DNA of 16,927 nt from BMS3ABIN04 sp965554225 (GCA_965554225.1 CBEVZC010000064.1:1-16927); one strand, 5' to 3'. Positions 8,498 to 15,431 are shown, numbered from the stretch's first letter. The notes: generated by a model from the sequence alone, not told the origin. Made by a program: numbers and translations.

Positions 8498-9754
8498 TTA
8501 TTCCGAAGATGCATTATTATTACATTCAATTCTTTTCATAAGAAAAAATGAAGATGAAATTATTATACTAATAACAATAAAAATCGGGATATAAGAAACC
8601 CAGTTTATTAAAAGTCCTATTAACAACGGGAAAATAGTAATTGTTAAACTTAAAGCACCGAAAACTCCTGTGTACAAAGCTCTATTTTCATCTTTTGAAA
8701 TCTCAATAAGCATCCCGCCGAAAGAGATTTTATGTGCACTTAAAGCGCTGCCGCTTATAAAAAATAAAATTGCAAAATACTCAAGTGTTGAAAAATAAGC
8801 TAGTGCAATGGCAATGATTGGCAGCATGCCTTCAAGAATAATTGCTGATTTAAGAACTCCTTTGAAAGAATATTTCTTCACAATATAATTCCATAAAAAA
8901 TTAGATAGAATCATACCGATAATTTGAAAAAGAAGAAAATTACCGACTAGTTTTTCGTTTAGATGGAATTTATCCTTTGCTAATGCAATGTAAAAAGGAA
9001 TTATGGTAAGTGAGAAACCAGCAAGGTTAGAAATAATAATGAAATATTTAAGGTTTTTATCTTTGCGCAAAACGGAAGGAATAGAGCGGAGTAGTTTAAA
9101 AAAAGTAAGTTGAGGATTTATTACTTCCGTGGAAGATTCTTTGACTGCAATAAATCCGAATGAAGCAATAATTAATAAACCGAAGGCTAGTAAAAAAGCC
9201 ACTTCATAGTTCTTGGGATATTGATATAATTTAAGAACTTGGCGTACGGCAAGTGCGGAAATGAGAATTCCTGTGCTGCTTAATAATTGTCTGACAACAA
9301 AAAATTTCTTTCTTAGTTCACCTTTAATACTCTTCCCGAGCATATCGGTATAAGAAACACCGGCAAATGCTCCGCTTAATGTAAAAATTATCATCCAGAG
9401 GTAGACCATTAAAATAACGGTAGAAGGGGACATTGCCTTAAAATATGAAAGAGTCAACGCAACACCGCCAAGTGCTAAAACCCTAAGATAAATACCTGCG
9501 AGAAGATAGTTCTTTTTCTTTGGTTTCTTTGATAAAAATGCCGCAAATAAAAGCTGGGAAAAAACAGGTACGCCAATTAAAATTGTTGTTAGAATACCTA
9601 GCTGAAATTTAGTGCCTCCTACTAATAAAATTAGTCCCGGAAGAACGGTGTTTCTATCTGCAAAAGTCTGTGCAAATGCCAGCCATAGAGAATGCCATGC
9701 AAATGCAAAGAAATTTCTTTTTTCATTTAAGGTTTTAATTTCGTTATTTAGCAA
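8498..9754 (-). CDS. MFS-type membrane transporter
   Basis: Integral membrane protein of 418 residues with about 12 hydrophobic segments in two blocks, separated near residues 205-235 by a more polar stretch, as in major facilitator superfamily carriers. A short basic loop, SKKPKKKNY (75-83), sits at the cytoplasmic position between helices 2 and 3. The substrate cannot be read from the sequence; the N-terminal WHSLWLAFAQTFADRNTVLP is the most distinctive part. The start is TTG (9754-9752) with AAGGA on the same strand five bases upstream, inside the end of the preceding gene. The first 11 bases overlap the NifX-domain gene, so translation is probably coupled and the pair form an operon. It converges on mutL across a spacer of 62 bases. 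Confidence 0.85.
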   Translation of the reverse strand: MLNNEIKTLNEKRNFFAFAWHSLWLAFAQTFADRNTVLPGLILLVGGTKFQLGILTTILIGVPVFSQLLFAAFLSKKPKKKNYLLAGIYLRVLALGGVALTLSYFKAMSPSTVILMVYLWMIIFTLSGAFAGVSYTDMLGKSIKGELRKKFFVVRQLLSSTGILISALAVRQVLKLYQYPKNYEVAFLLAFGLLIIASFGFIAVKESSTEVINPQLTFFKLLRSIPSVLRKDKNLKYFIIISNLAGFSLTIIPFYIALAKDKFHLNEKLVGNFLLFQIIGMILSNFLWNYIVKKYSFKGVLKSAIILEGMLPIIAIALAYFSTLEYFAILFFISGSALSAHKISFGGMLIEISKDENRALYTGVFGALSLTITIFPLLIGLLINWVSYIPIFIVISIIISSSFFLMKRIECNNNASSE

Positions 9755-10076
9755 GATATTCCTTGACTGCTTTTAACGGATCATTTTGAGTCGTTAAAAA
9801 GGGTATAATCCCAAGTTTATTTTGGATTAAAGCAAAACTTTCCTTACCCATCTTCTTACCAATAAATACATTGCTTTGCGGAAGTAAGTCAGATATCAAC
9901 CCGGGTTTGCTTTGATGTTTCTGTGCGCTTTCTATTACTGCATAAGGGTTCATGATTTCTTTGATCAAGTTTCCTTTTCCATTGAAAAGGGAAAAAGAAT
10001 ATGCAATTCCAAAATGCCCCTTCCAAATATTACCGCTTTTATCAATAGCTACAGCAATAAATTTATTTGAATTCAA
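9744..10076 (-). CDS. NifX/NifB/NafY-type (PF02579-like) domain protein
   Basis: Stand-alone small protein of 110 residues with the fold of dinitrogenase iron-molybdenum cofactor biosynthesis proteins. A beta strand FIAVAIDKSG (6-15) is followed by GHFG (20-23), the signature loop of the family, then the SFSLFNGKGNLIKEIMNP strand-turn-strand. The region VFIGKKMGKESFALIQNKLGII corresponds to the usual glycine-rich helix cap and last strand. Relatives bind or shuttle Fe-S or FeMo-co precursors in diazotrophs, but many stand-alone copies occur without nif genes and their role is unknown. No nif gene is visible here. It has no cysteine, so any metal cluster would be held by histidine or other ligands. 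The start is TTG behind a near-perfect AGGAGG. It heads an operon with the overlapping transporter. Confidence 0.75.
   Translation of the reverse strand: MNSNKFIAVAIDKSGNIWKGHFGIAYSFSLFNGKGNLIKEIMNPYAVIESAQKHQSKPGLISDLLPQSNVFIGKKMGKESFALIQNKLGIIPFLTTQNDPLKAVKEYLAK
9760..9764 (-). promoter_or_regulatory. Shine-Dalgarno for the transporter TTG start
   Basis: AAGGA on the minus strand (TCCTT on the plus strand), five bases before the TTG at 9754. It lies within the last codons of the upstream gene and supports coupled translation from a TTG codon. Confidence 0.65.
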
Positions 10077-10082
10077 TTAGAT

Positions 10083-10088
10083 CCTCCT
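10083..10088 (-). promoter_or_regulatory. Shine-Dalgarno for the NifX-domain gene
   Basis: AGGAGG on the minus strand, six bases before the TTG at 10076. It is the strongest ribosome-binding site in the window and fixes the non-ATG start. Confidence 0.75.
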
Positions 10089-10158
10089 ATGGAAAACGAA
10101 TTATTTATTAAAGTTTAACAAAACAAGGAATTGTAAAATTACATGAATCTTATGTTAA

Positions 10159-10187
10159 TTTACAGCATCAAATAATTTTTATATAGT
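10159..10187 (+). promoter_or_regulatory. Candidate sigma-70-like promoter of the trx-trxB unit
   Basis: TTTACA (10159-10164), a spacer of exactly 17 bases, then TATAGT (10182-10187). Each box differs from the consensus by one base. Transcription would begin near 10194, ahead of the ribosome-binding site AGGGTG at 10206-10211. FCB-group sigma factors may read different boxes, so this is a pattern-based candidate only. Confidence 0.45.
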
Positions 10188-10216
10188 TTATTTTCTTAAA
10201 AATATAGGGTGTAAAA

Positions 10217-10564
10217 ATGTTACAGACCAACTTAACGCATATTACAAGCGAAGACCAATTTAATGAAATTATCAACAATAATGAAAACGTAATGGTTTGC
10301 TGCGGAAGGATGGGTCCGATGTGCGTTCCGGTTTATGAAATAATGGAAGATTTGGAAGGCGAATATTCTAACGTAAAGTTTGCAGATATGGAGTTTGATA
10401 TTCCTTCGGCACATGTGGTTCGCAACTTACCCGAGTGCAGAACATTTACAGGCTTACCTTTCACGGTTTATTATAAGAATGGAAAACTTGTAAAAGCTAC
10501 AAGTAGTATCCAGGATATGGATCAAGTTACATCAATTATCAATGACGAATTACTTAATAAATAA
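10217..10564 (+). CDS. Thioredoxin-fold protein with non-CxxC active site
   Basis: 115-residue cytoplasmic protein, about the length of thioredoxin. The second half matches the fold well: the cis-proline loop GLPFTVYYKNGKLV (79-92, cis-Pro81) corresponds to GIPTLLLFKNG in E. coli Trx, and VKFADMEFD (53-61) to the central strand. At the active site, WCGPC is replaced by CCGRMGPMC (28-36). If C36 is aligned with the second catalytic cysteine, the first becomes glycine and a vicinal pair C28-C29 sits at the end of the preceding strand. A fourth cysteine is C74 in LPECRTF, just before the cis-Pro loop. Redox chemistry, if kept, must use a different disulfide. The gene lies 14 bases before trxB on the same likely transcript, which points to the reductase as its partner. 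Confidence 0.8.
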   Translation: MLQTNLTHITSEDQFNEIINNNENVMVCCGRMGPMCVPVYEIMEDLEGEYSNVKFADMEFDIPSAHVVRNLPECRTFTGLPFTVYYKNGKLVKATSSIQDMDQVTSIINDELLNK

Positions 10565-10578
10565 TTGCAGATACTTAA

Positions 10579-11502
10579 ATGAGAGATTATGATTTTGACG
10601 TAGCTGTTTTAGGCGGCGGACCGGCGGGACTCACTGCCGGTATTTATCTTTCACGCGCTAAAGTAAAAACTATTGTTCTAAACGAAGGAACAGTCGGTGG
10701 TCAGACTGTGCTAACTCATGAAATTGCAAATTATCCGGGAATTGATAGTATTAACGGTTTTCAATTAGCTCGAACAATGAAAAACCAAGCTATCAAGTTC
10801 GGCTGCGAAGTACGTGGAAATTTGAAGATTACAAAGGTTGAATTAGACGGTGAACAAAAGAAAATTGTAGTTAATGATAAAGAAATTTACACGGCAAAAG
10901 CTGTTATCATCGCTTCCGGCGGTAAATCCCGAACGTTAAATGTTCCGGGAGAAGATAAATTTAAAGGAATGGGAATTTCTTACTGTGCAACATGCGACGG
11001 GGATTTTTTTACCGGTAAAGATATTATAGTTGTGGGCGGCGGCAATTCTGCTTTGGAAGAAGCAGTTGCTTTAACCAAGTATGCAAAATCCGTTACAATC
11101 GTTCATCAGTTCGATAATTTCCAAGCTTTTCCGCATGCCGTTAAAGAAGCTCAAAATAATGAAAAGATTAAATTTATTATGGAATGCGAAATAGCGGAAT
11201 TTATTGGTGATGAGCAGCTTGAGAAAGTGAAGATTGAAAATCAGAGGACAAAAGAAATCTCCGAAATGGAAATTGACGGTGTCTTTATTCTAATCGGTTA
11301 TGTTCCCAACACGGAAAAATTCGATGGGATAGTTAACTTAAATGAGCGGAAAGAAATAGTTACTGATAAAGATTTAAGGACTAATATACCGGGTGTTTTT
11401 GCTGCGGGTGATTCTATTGAGAAGAAATACAGACAAATAACCACAGCCGTAGCCGACGGTACAATTGCGGCTCTCAATTCCATTGAATATATCAATTCGT
11501 AA
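10579..11502 (+). CDS. trxB: Thioredoxin reductase-like flavoprotein
   Basis: FAD-dependent pyridine-nucleotide disulfide oxidoreductase of the low-molecular-weight TrxR class, 307 residues. The FAD-binding GGGPAGLTAG is at 12-21. The redox pair is CATC (136-139) followed by DG. The dinucleotide-binding VVGGGNSALEEA is at 151-162, and the C-terminal FAD motif GVFAAGD at 272-278. It reduces a disulfide in a partner protein, presumably the thioredoxin-like product encoded 14 bases upstream. The 2'-phosphate clamp HRRxxxR of NADPH-dependent enzymes is HQFDNFQ (176-182), with all three arginines lost, so NADPH is unlikely to be the preferred donor. NADH or another donor is possible. No strong Shine-Dalgarno precedes the ATG. 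A strong terminator follows. Confidence 0.92.
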   Translation: MRDYDFDVAVLGGGPAGLTAGIYLSRAKVKTIVLNEGTVGGQTVLTHEIANYPGIDSINGFQLARTMKNQAIKFGCEVRGNLKITKVELDGEQKKIVVNDKEIYTAKAVIIASGGKSRTLNVPGEDKFKGMGISYCATCDGDFFTGKDIIVVGGGNSALEEAVALTKYAKSVTIVHQFDNFQAFPHAVKEAQNNEKIKFIMECEIAEFIGDEQLEKVKIENQRTKEISEMEIDGVFILIGYVPNTEKFDGIVNLNERKEIVTDKDLRTNIPGVFAAGDSIEKKYRQITTAVADGTIAALNSIEYINS

Positions 11503-11507
11503 AGTTG

Positions 11508-11552
11508 TGCGAGCTAAACAATTTTCAAAAGTTTAGTTCGCATTTTTATTTT
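11508..11552 (+). terminator. Intrinsic terminator after trxB
   Basis: Twelve-base-pair stem TGCGAGCTAAAC / GTTTAGTTCGCA with one G-T wobble, an 11-base AT-rich loop, and a tail TTTTTATTTT. It starts 6 bases after the trxB stop and closes the trx-trxB unit. Confidence 0.9.
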
Positions 11553-11645
11553 AGTATTAATTTGCAAATTATATCCTAATCCGGTACTTTTCACAATCTT
11601 TATATCAATATTTTTTCCCAACTAACTCAAAATAAAGAGGGTAAA

Positions 11646-13481
11646 ATGCAAGAGAAACTTATTGAATGTGTCCCCAATTTTTCCGAGGGACGCGATATGA
11701 CCGTAATTAAACAAATAACCGACGAGATCGAAAAAGTTGAACATGTAAAATTACTTGATGTTGATCCGGGTCCGGATATGAACAGAACTGTTGTTACGTT
11801 TATTGGGACACCTGAAGGAGTTAGCCAAGCAGCGTTTAATGCAATTAAAATGGCTTCGGAATTAATTGATATGACCAAACATCATGGTTCACATCCCAGA
11901 ATGGGAGCAACGGATGTCTGTCCGTTTGTTCCGGTCAGCGGGGTAACTACGGAAGAATGTATTGAGTTATCAAAAATAGTAGCAAAGCATGTTGGTGAAG
12001 AATTAAAAATCCCGGTATATTTATATGAAAAATCAGCTCAAAAACCGGAAAGGGAAAATCTCGCAATTATTCGTCAAGGTGAGTATGAAGCTTTACCTGA
12101 AAAGTTAAAAAAAGATGAGTGGAAACCGGATTTTGGTCCTGCCGAATTTAATGCGAAAGCGGGAGCAACCGTAATTGGTGTAAGAGAATTTTTAATTGCA
12201 TACAATATTAGCTTAAACACAAGAGAAAAATTGCATGCCACAGATATAGCCTTTGAACTTAGGGAAAAAGGAAGATCGGCAAGGAGACCCGTTTCTAAAC
12301 CGTTTTATTACAAAGCACCGGAAATATTAAAATATAAAGATGGGAATTATCCTTGCGGTGAATGTGATTTTGTAGGGAAAACGTTAGATGAAACTATTGA
12401 ACACTGTAAAAATGTTCATAAATATGATTTAATTGAACTACTGAAATTAAATGGACTAAATCCCAAAAAGGTTGAAGGAAAATCTGTAAAGAAGAAAGGT
12501 AAGTTTAAGTATTGTAAGGCAATAGGCTGGTTAGTTAAAAAATATGATAGGGCGCAGATTTCTATTAATTTGACTAATTATAAAGTCACTTCTATGCAGG
12601 ATGTATTAGACGAAACAAGAAAACTCGCTGCGGAACGCGGGCTGGTAGTAACCGGAAGTGAAATTGTAGGAATGGTCCCTTTTCCTGCTCTGTTAGAAAC
12701 AGGAAAGTATTATTTAAGAAAACAGGGAAGACCGACCGGAATCCCGGTAAAAGATATTTTGGAAACCGCAGTTCAATCTTTAGGTTTGCGCGATGTTTCG
12801 GATTTTAATATTGAAGAACGGGTTTTAGGCTTGCCTAAATCTTTAAAAGAAGCTTTAGTAGGAATGAAACTAAACGATTTTGTTGATGAAGTTTCGCGAG
12901 AATCACCTGCGCCGGGAGGCGGTTCAATAGCAGCTTTAGCGGGAGCATTGGGAGCATCGCTGTCTTCTATGGTGAGCACGCTTACTGCGAATAAACGTGG
13001 TACTGAAAAGATTGATGATTTATTAAATACTGCTGCAGATAAATGCCAAGAGATTAAAAATTTGCTTGTTACAGCTATTGATAATGACACTAACGCCTTT
13101 AATGATTTTATGAATGCTAAGCGATTGCCGGCTAAGACAGATGAGGAAAAGAAAGTTAGAGAAGATGCCATGTTAAAAGGACTTAAGCAAGCCGTAATGG
13201 TGCCGTTAAACACGGCAAAGCAAAGCCTGGAAGCTATTAAAGTTGCAGAGACCGTAGTAGAATACGGCAATCCGAATTCAATTACTGATGTTGGCGTTGG
13301 TGCGCAAATGGCTTACTCAGGTGTTTTAGGCGGGGTTTATAATGTGCTTATAAATCTTAAAGATATTAAAGATGAGGCTTTTGTAAGTGAGATGAAAGAT
13401 GCCTGTTCCCAATTGGAATCGGATGCAAAGGAACGTACAAAAAAGTTATTAAACAAGGTTGAAAGTAGAATAAAAAAATAA
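11646..13481 (+). CDS. ftcD: Fused glutamate formimidoyltransferase / formimido-THF cyclodeaminase
   Basis: Bifunctional last step of histidine degradation. It moves the formimino group of N-formimino-glutamate to tetrahydrofolate, then deaminates it to 5,10-methenyl-THF. The transferase N-subdomain (about 1-205) starts LIECVPNFSEGR and contains KHHGSHPRMGATD (78-90), with H83 matching catalytic H82 of the mammalian enzyme. The transferase C-subdomain resumes at about 288 (KYCKAIGWL). The cyclodeaminase domain (408-611) has APGGGSIAALAGALGA (422-437), a DND segment (479-481) before AFNDFMNAKRLP, and NVLINLKDIKDE (566-577). Between the two transferase halves lie about 70 extra residues carrying C237-x2-C240-x12-H253-x4-H258. 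They account for the whole difference from the 541-residue mammalian enzyme. AGAGGG precedes the ATG. hutI lies on the opposite strand beyond. Confidence 0.95.
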   Translation: MQEKLIECVPNFSEGRDMTVIKQITDEIEKVEHVKLLDVDPGPDMNRTVVTFIGTPEGVSQAAFNAIKMASELIDMTKHHGSHPRMGATDVCPFVPVSGVTTEECIELSKIVAKHVGEELKIPVYLYEKSAQKPERENLAIIRQGEYEALPEKLKKDEWKPDFGPAEFNAKAGATVIGVREFLIAYNISLNTREKLHATDIAFELREKGRSARRPVSKPFYYKAPEILKYKDGNYPCGECDFVGKTLDETIEHCKNVHKYDLIELLKLNGLNPKKVEGKSVKKKGKFKYCKAIGWLVKKYDRAQISINLTNYKVTSMQDVLDETRKLAAERGLVVTGSEIVGMVPFPALLETGKYYLRKQGRPTGIPVKDILETAVQSLGLRDVSDFNIEERVLGLPKSLKEALVGMKLNDFVDEVSRESPAPGGGSIAALAGALGASLSSMVSTLTANKRGTEKIDDLLNTAADKCQEIKNLLVTAIDNDTNAFNDFMNAKRLPAKTDEEKKVREDAMLKGLKQAVMVPLNTAKQSLEAIKVAETVVEYGNPNSITDVGVGAQMAYSGVLGGVYNVLINLKDIKDEAFVSEMKDACSQLESDAKERTKKLLNKVESRIKK

Positions 13482-13495
13482 ATAGAATTGTTTAT

Positions 13496-13531
13496 CCATG
13501 GAAATTTCATAAATATAAAACATGGTTTTTT
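13496..13531 (+). terminator. Weak candidate terminator between ftcD and namZ
   Basis: CCATG (13496-13500) pairs with CATGG (13521-13525), followed by six T. The stem is only 5 bp and the loop 20 bases, so folding is doubtful. It is the only structure in the 59-base spacer between the two convergent genes. Confidence 0.3.
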
Positions 13532-13540
13532 ATATAATAA

Positions 13541-14782
13541 TTAATCATACAAATAATATTTCCTTGAAATTTTCTTAAACATTTCTACATCTTTCTCGAG
13601 CATTGGTTCAATGTCCGAAAATTTCCATCTTTTAGTGAATTCCAATCGGATTTTGTCAGTCCCGATAACTTTATCAAATGCATTTACTTCACCATTAGTT
13701 GCGAGAGAAAAGATATTCTTGTTGGGATTTAGTTTGTGAACGAGTTCAGTAATAATAAATTGAATCTGAGTCAGTTTAACGGAATGATAATCAGTTATAA
13801 AAATTTGCACTCCTTTTAATGTTTCACCCTTTCCAAATGCATAATAAGGCTTATAATAAATTGGACGGAAAATAACTCCCGGTAAATGCTTTTTATTTAA
13901 CTCTGATGATAATTTTTGAGCATCAAACCATTCGGTAGCATATGTTTTGAATGGGAGTGTGTAACCGACTCCAATTGATACTGCATCTCTAAGTTCACCA
14001 ATTATTCCAGTCGATGCATAATAAAATGCAGTTTCCCAAGTAGGTATATGAGGAGATGTGGGAACCCAAAGTAAACCTGTATCGCCGTAATTCATATTTC
14101 TTTTCCAATTTTTCATGGGTATAACAGTCAGCTTGCATTGTTCATGATCCCGGAGCATCCCTTCATCGTTTAACATTTTTGCCAGCTCTCCGCATGTTAA
14201 ACCATAAACATAAGGTATTTTAAATTCGCTTACAAAAGACTTATATTTTTCATCAATTAAATTCCCTTCAACAATATTTCCTCCTAATGGGTTTGGTCTG
14301 TCTAAAACTACAAACTCAATATTATTCTCATAAGCAGCTTCCATTGCTAATCCCATAGTGGAAATGAAAGTATAAGAGCGCGACCCGATATCTTGAATAT
14401 CGTAAACCAGGATATCAATTCCTTTTAACATTTCTTTTGTGGGTTTTCTTGTTTTACCGTAAAGAGAATAGACCGGAAGACCGGTGATGCTATCAATATG
14501 AGAATTGATCTTTGTCCCGCCTTCGAAATCTCCTCTCACACCGTGCTCCGGTCCGTACAATGCAACAAGGTTTACATTCTTAAACAATATATCAATAGTT
14601 GATCTTAGTTTGCTGTCAACCCCTGTTGGATTTGTTATCAGTCCGATTCTTTTATTCTTTAAGATATTGAAATGTTGTTCTTGTAGAACTTCAATACCCA
14701 ATTTAACTTTTGGCTGGAATGCATTTGCTGTAAAAGTAGAGGAAATTAAGAATGTAATTAAAAATATGTAAAAAGCTTTCAA
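13541..14782 (-). CDS. namZ: DUF1343 / NamZ-type exo-beta-N-acetylmuramidase, secreted
   Basis: Glycoside hydrolase of the DUF1343 (GH171) family. Characterised members remove terminal N-acetylmuramic acid from the non-reducing end of peptidoglycan fragments. Residues 1-21 form a signal peptide: a lysine, a hydrophobic core FYIFLITFLIS, then TANA before the likely cleavage. Family motifs are GLITNPTGVDS (47-57), the conserved LYGPEHGVRGDFEGG (75-89, with the invariant E79), LVYDIQDIGSRSYTFI, VLDRPNPLGG and WVPTSPHIPTWETA. The usual EGTNLSEGRGTT segment is modified to GELRDAVSIGVGYT. Length 413 is normal. The start is TTG with AAAGGAG eight bases upstream. The start codon overlaps the stop of the preceding gene by four bases (TTGA), so the two are translationally coupled. 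Confidence 0.9.
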   Translation of the reverse strand: MKAFYIFLITFLISSTFTANAFQPKVKLGIEVLQEQHFNILKNKRIGLITNPTGVDSKLRSTIDILFKNVNLVALYGPEHGVRGDFEGGTKINSHIDSITGLPVYSLYGKTRKPTKEMLKGIDILVYDIQDIGSRSYTFISTMGLAMEAAYENNIEFVVLDRPNPLGGNIVEGNLIDEKYKSFVSEFKIPYVYGLTCGELAKMLNDEGMLRDHEQCKLTVIPMKNWKRNMNYGDTGLLWVPTSPHIPTWETAFYYASTGIIGELRDAVSIGVGYTLPFKTYATEWFDAQKLSSELNKKHLPGVIFRPIYYKPYYAFGKGETLKGVQIFITDYHSVKLTQIQFIITELVHKLNPNKNIFSLATNGEVNAFDKVIGTDKIRLEFTKRWKFSDIEPMLEKDVEMFKKISRKYYLYD

Positions 14783-15381
14783 GAAGAAATCTCCTTTGTA
14801 ATTGAGTTAAATATAAGATCTGCTGTTTTTATTATATCTGTACTAAGTGTTGATGTACGTCTTTTATAATTTAATTTCAGTTCATCACTCTTTAAGTCCC
14901 TCATTTCTTTTGCAATAAGTAAATTAGATATTTGAACAGATGTTTTAATTAACAATGCAGCAGTTGCAACTTCAGTATAATAACTTCTTTTACCGAAATC
15001 TTTAACTGTTGTTAAAAATGAAATAACTTCATTGCAATGTTTAATTAAATCAATATATAATTCGATTGCTTCACTCAATTGAGCTTCGGTATTTTTAACT
15101 TCTTCTGAAAATAAAGGTTTTTTTTGATGTGAATTATTGTTAAAGATTTGAGTAAGTTGTTTAAATGTCCCTTTATAATGATCAAGCTGCATACGTGTTT
15201 TGTTTAATTGCTTATTTGCTTCCGAATATTCACCTCCGGTTTCGGAAAGATAGCAAACCATATCGCCAAAACTTGATGCAATTGCAGCAAGTAAAGAAGC
15301 GATGTTAAATGGATTTCCAATAAGTAATCCATCTGAAATATCGTCTAAATAATCTTCAATTTGTTTTCTGTATAGATCCAT
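14779..15381 (-). CDS. Cyclodeaminase/cyclohydrolase-fold paralogue, probably non-catalytic
   Basis: 200-residue, almost wholly helical protein that would pass as hypothetical. It aligns without gaps to the cyclodeaminase domain of the ftcD product in this window. EDYLDDIS (9-16) matches NDFVDEVS (410-417), and IASLLAAIASSFGDMV (27-42) matches IAALAGALGASLSSMV (428-443). Later, TEVATAALLIKTSVQISNLL resembles TDVGVGAQMAYSGVLGGVYN. Total length (200 against 204) agrees. The active-site signatures are gone: GGGS is NPFN, the DND-x-NAF segment is not recognisable, and TDVG is TEVA. A structural or regulatory role, or a new ligand, is more likely than folate catalysis. The ATG has no clear Shine-Dalgarno. 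It overlaps namZ by four bases and follows hutI after 176 bases. The homology is my own reading of the sequence, not a search result. Confidence 0.7.
   Translation of the reverse strand: MDLYRKQIEDYLDDISDGLLIGNPFNIASLLAAIASSFGDMVCYLSETGGEYSEANKQLNKTRMQLDHYKGTFKQLTQIFNNNSHQKKPLFSEEVKNTEAQLSEAIELYIDLIKHCNEVISFLTTVKDFGKRSYYTEVATAALLIKTSVQISNLLIAKEMRDLKSDELKLNYKRRTSTLSTDIIKTADLIFNSITKEISS
14791..14797 (-). promoter_or_regulatory. Shine-Dalgarno for the namZ TTG start
   Basis: AAAGGAG on the minus strand, eight bases before the TTG at 14782 and inside the end of the upstream coding region. The signal peptide begins directly at this TTG, which agrees with the choice of start. Confidence 0.7.
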
Positions 15382-15431
15382 ATTTAATCTTAATAATAAA
15401 ATCCTTGTTTTTCGTTAAGGAATTTAAGAAA

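Noticed and set aside
12285..12509. FTCD insert as an artefact of frameshift or assembly error
   Set aside because: The reading frame runs without break from the N-terminal to the C-terminal transferase half, the flanking motifs are intact on both sides, and the insert has its own ordered ligand spacing.
12773..13270. 165-codon open frame antisense to the cyclodeaminase part of ftcD
   Set aside because: It lies wholly opposite a strongly conserved domain, has low-complexity S/A/F/L composition typical of reverse-frame translation, and matches no family I know.
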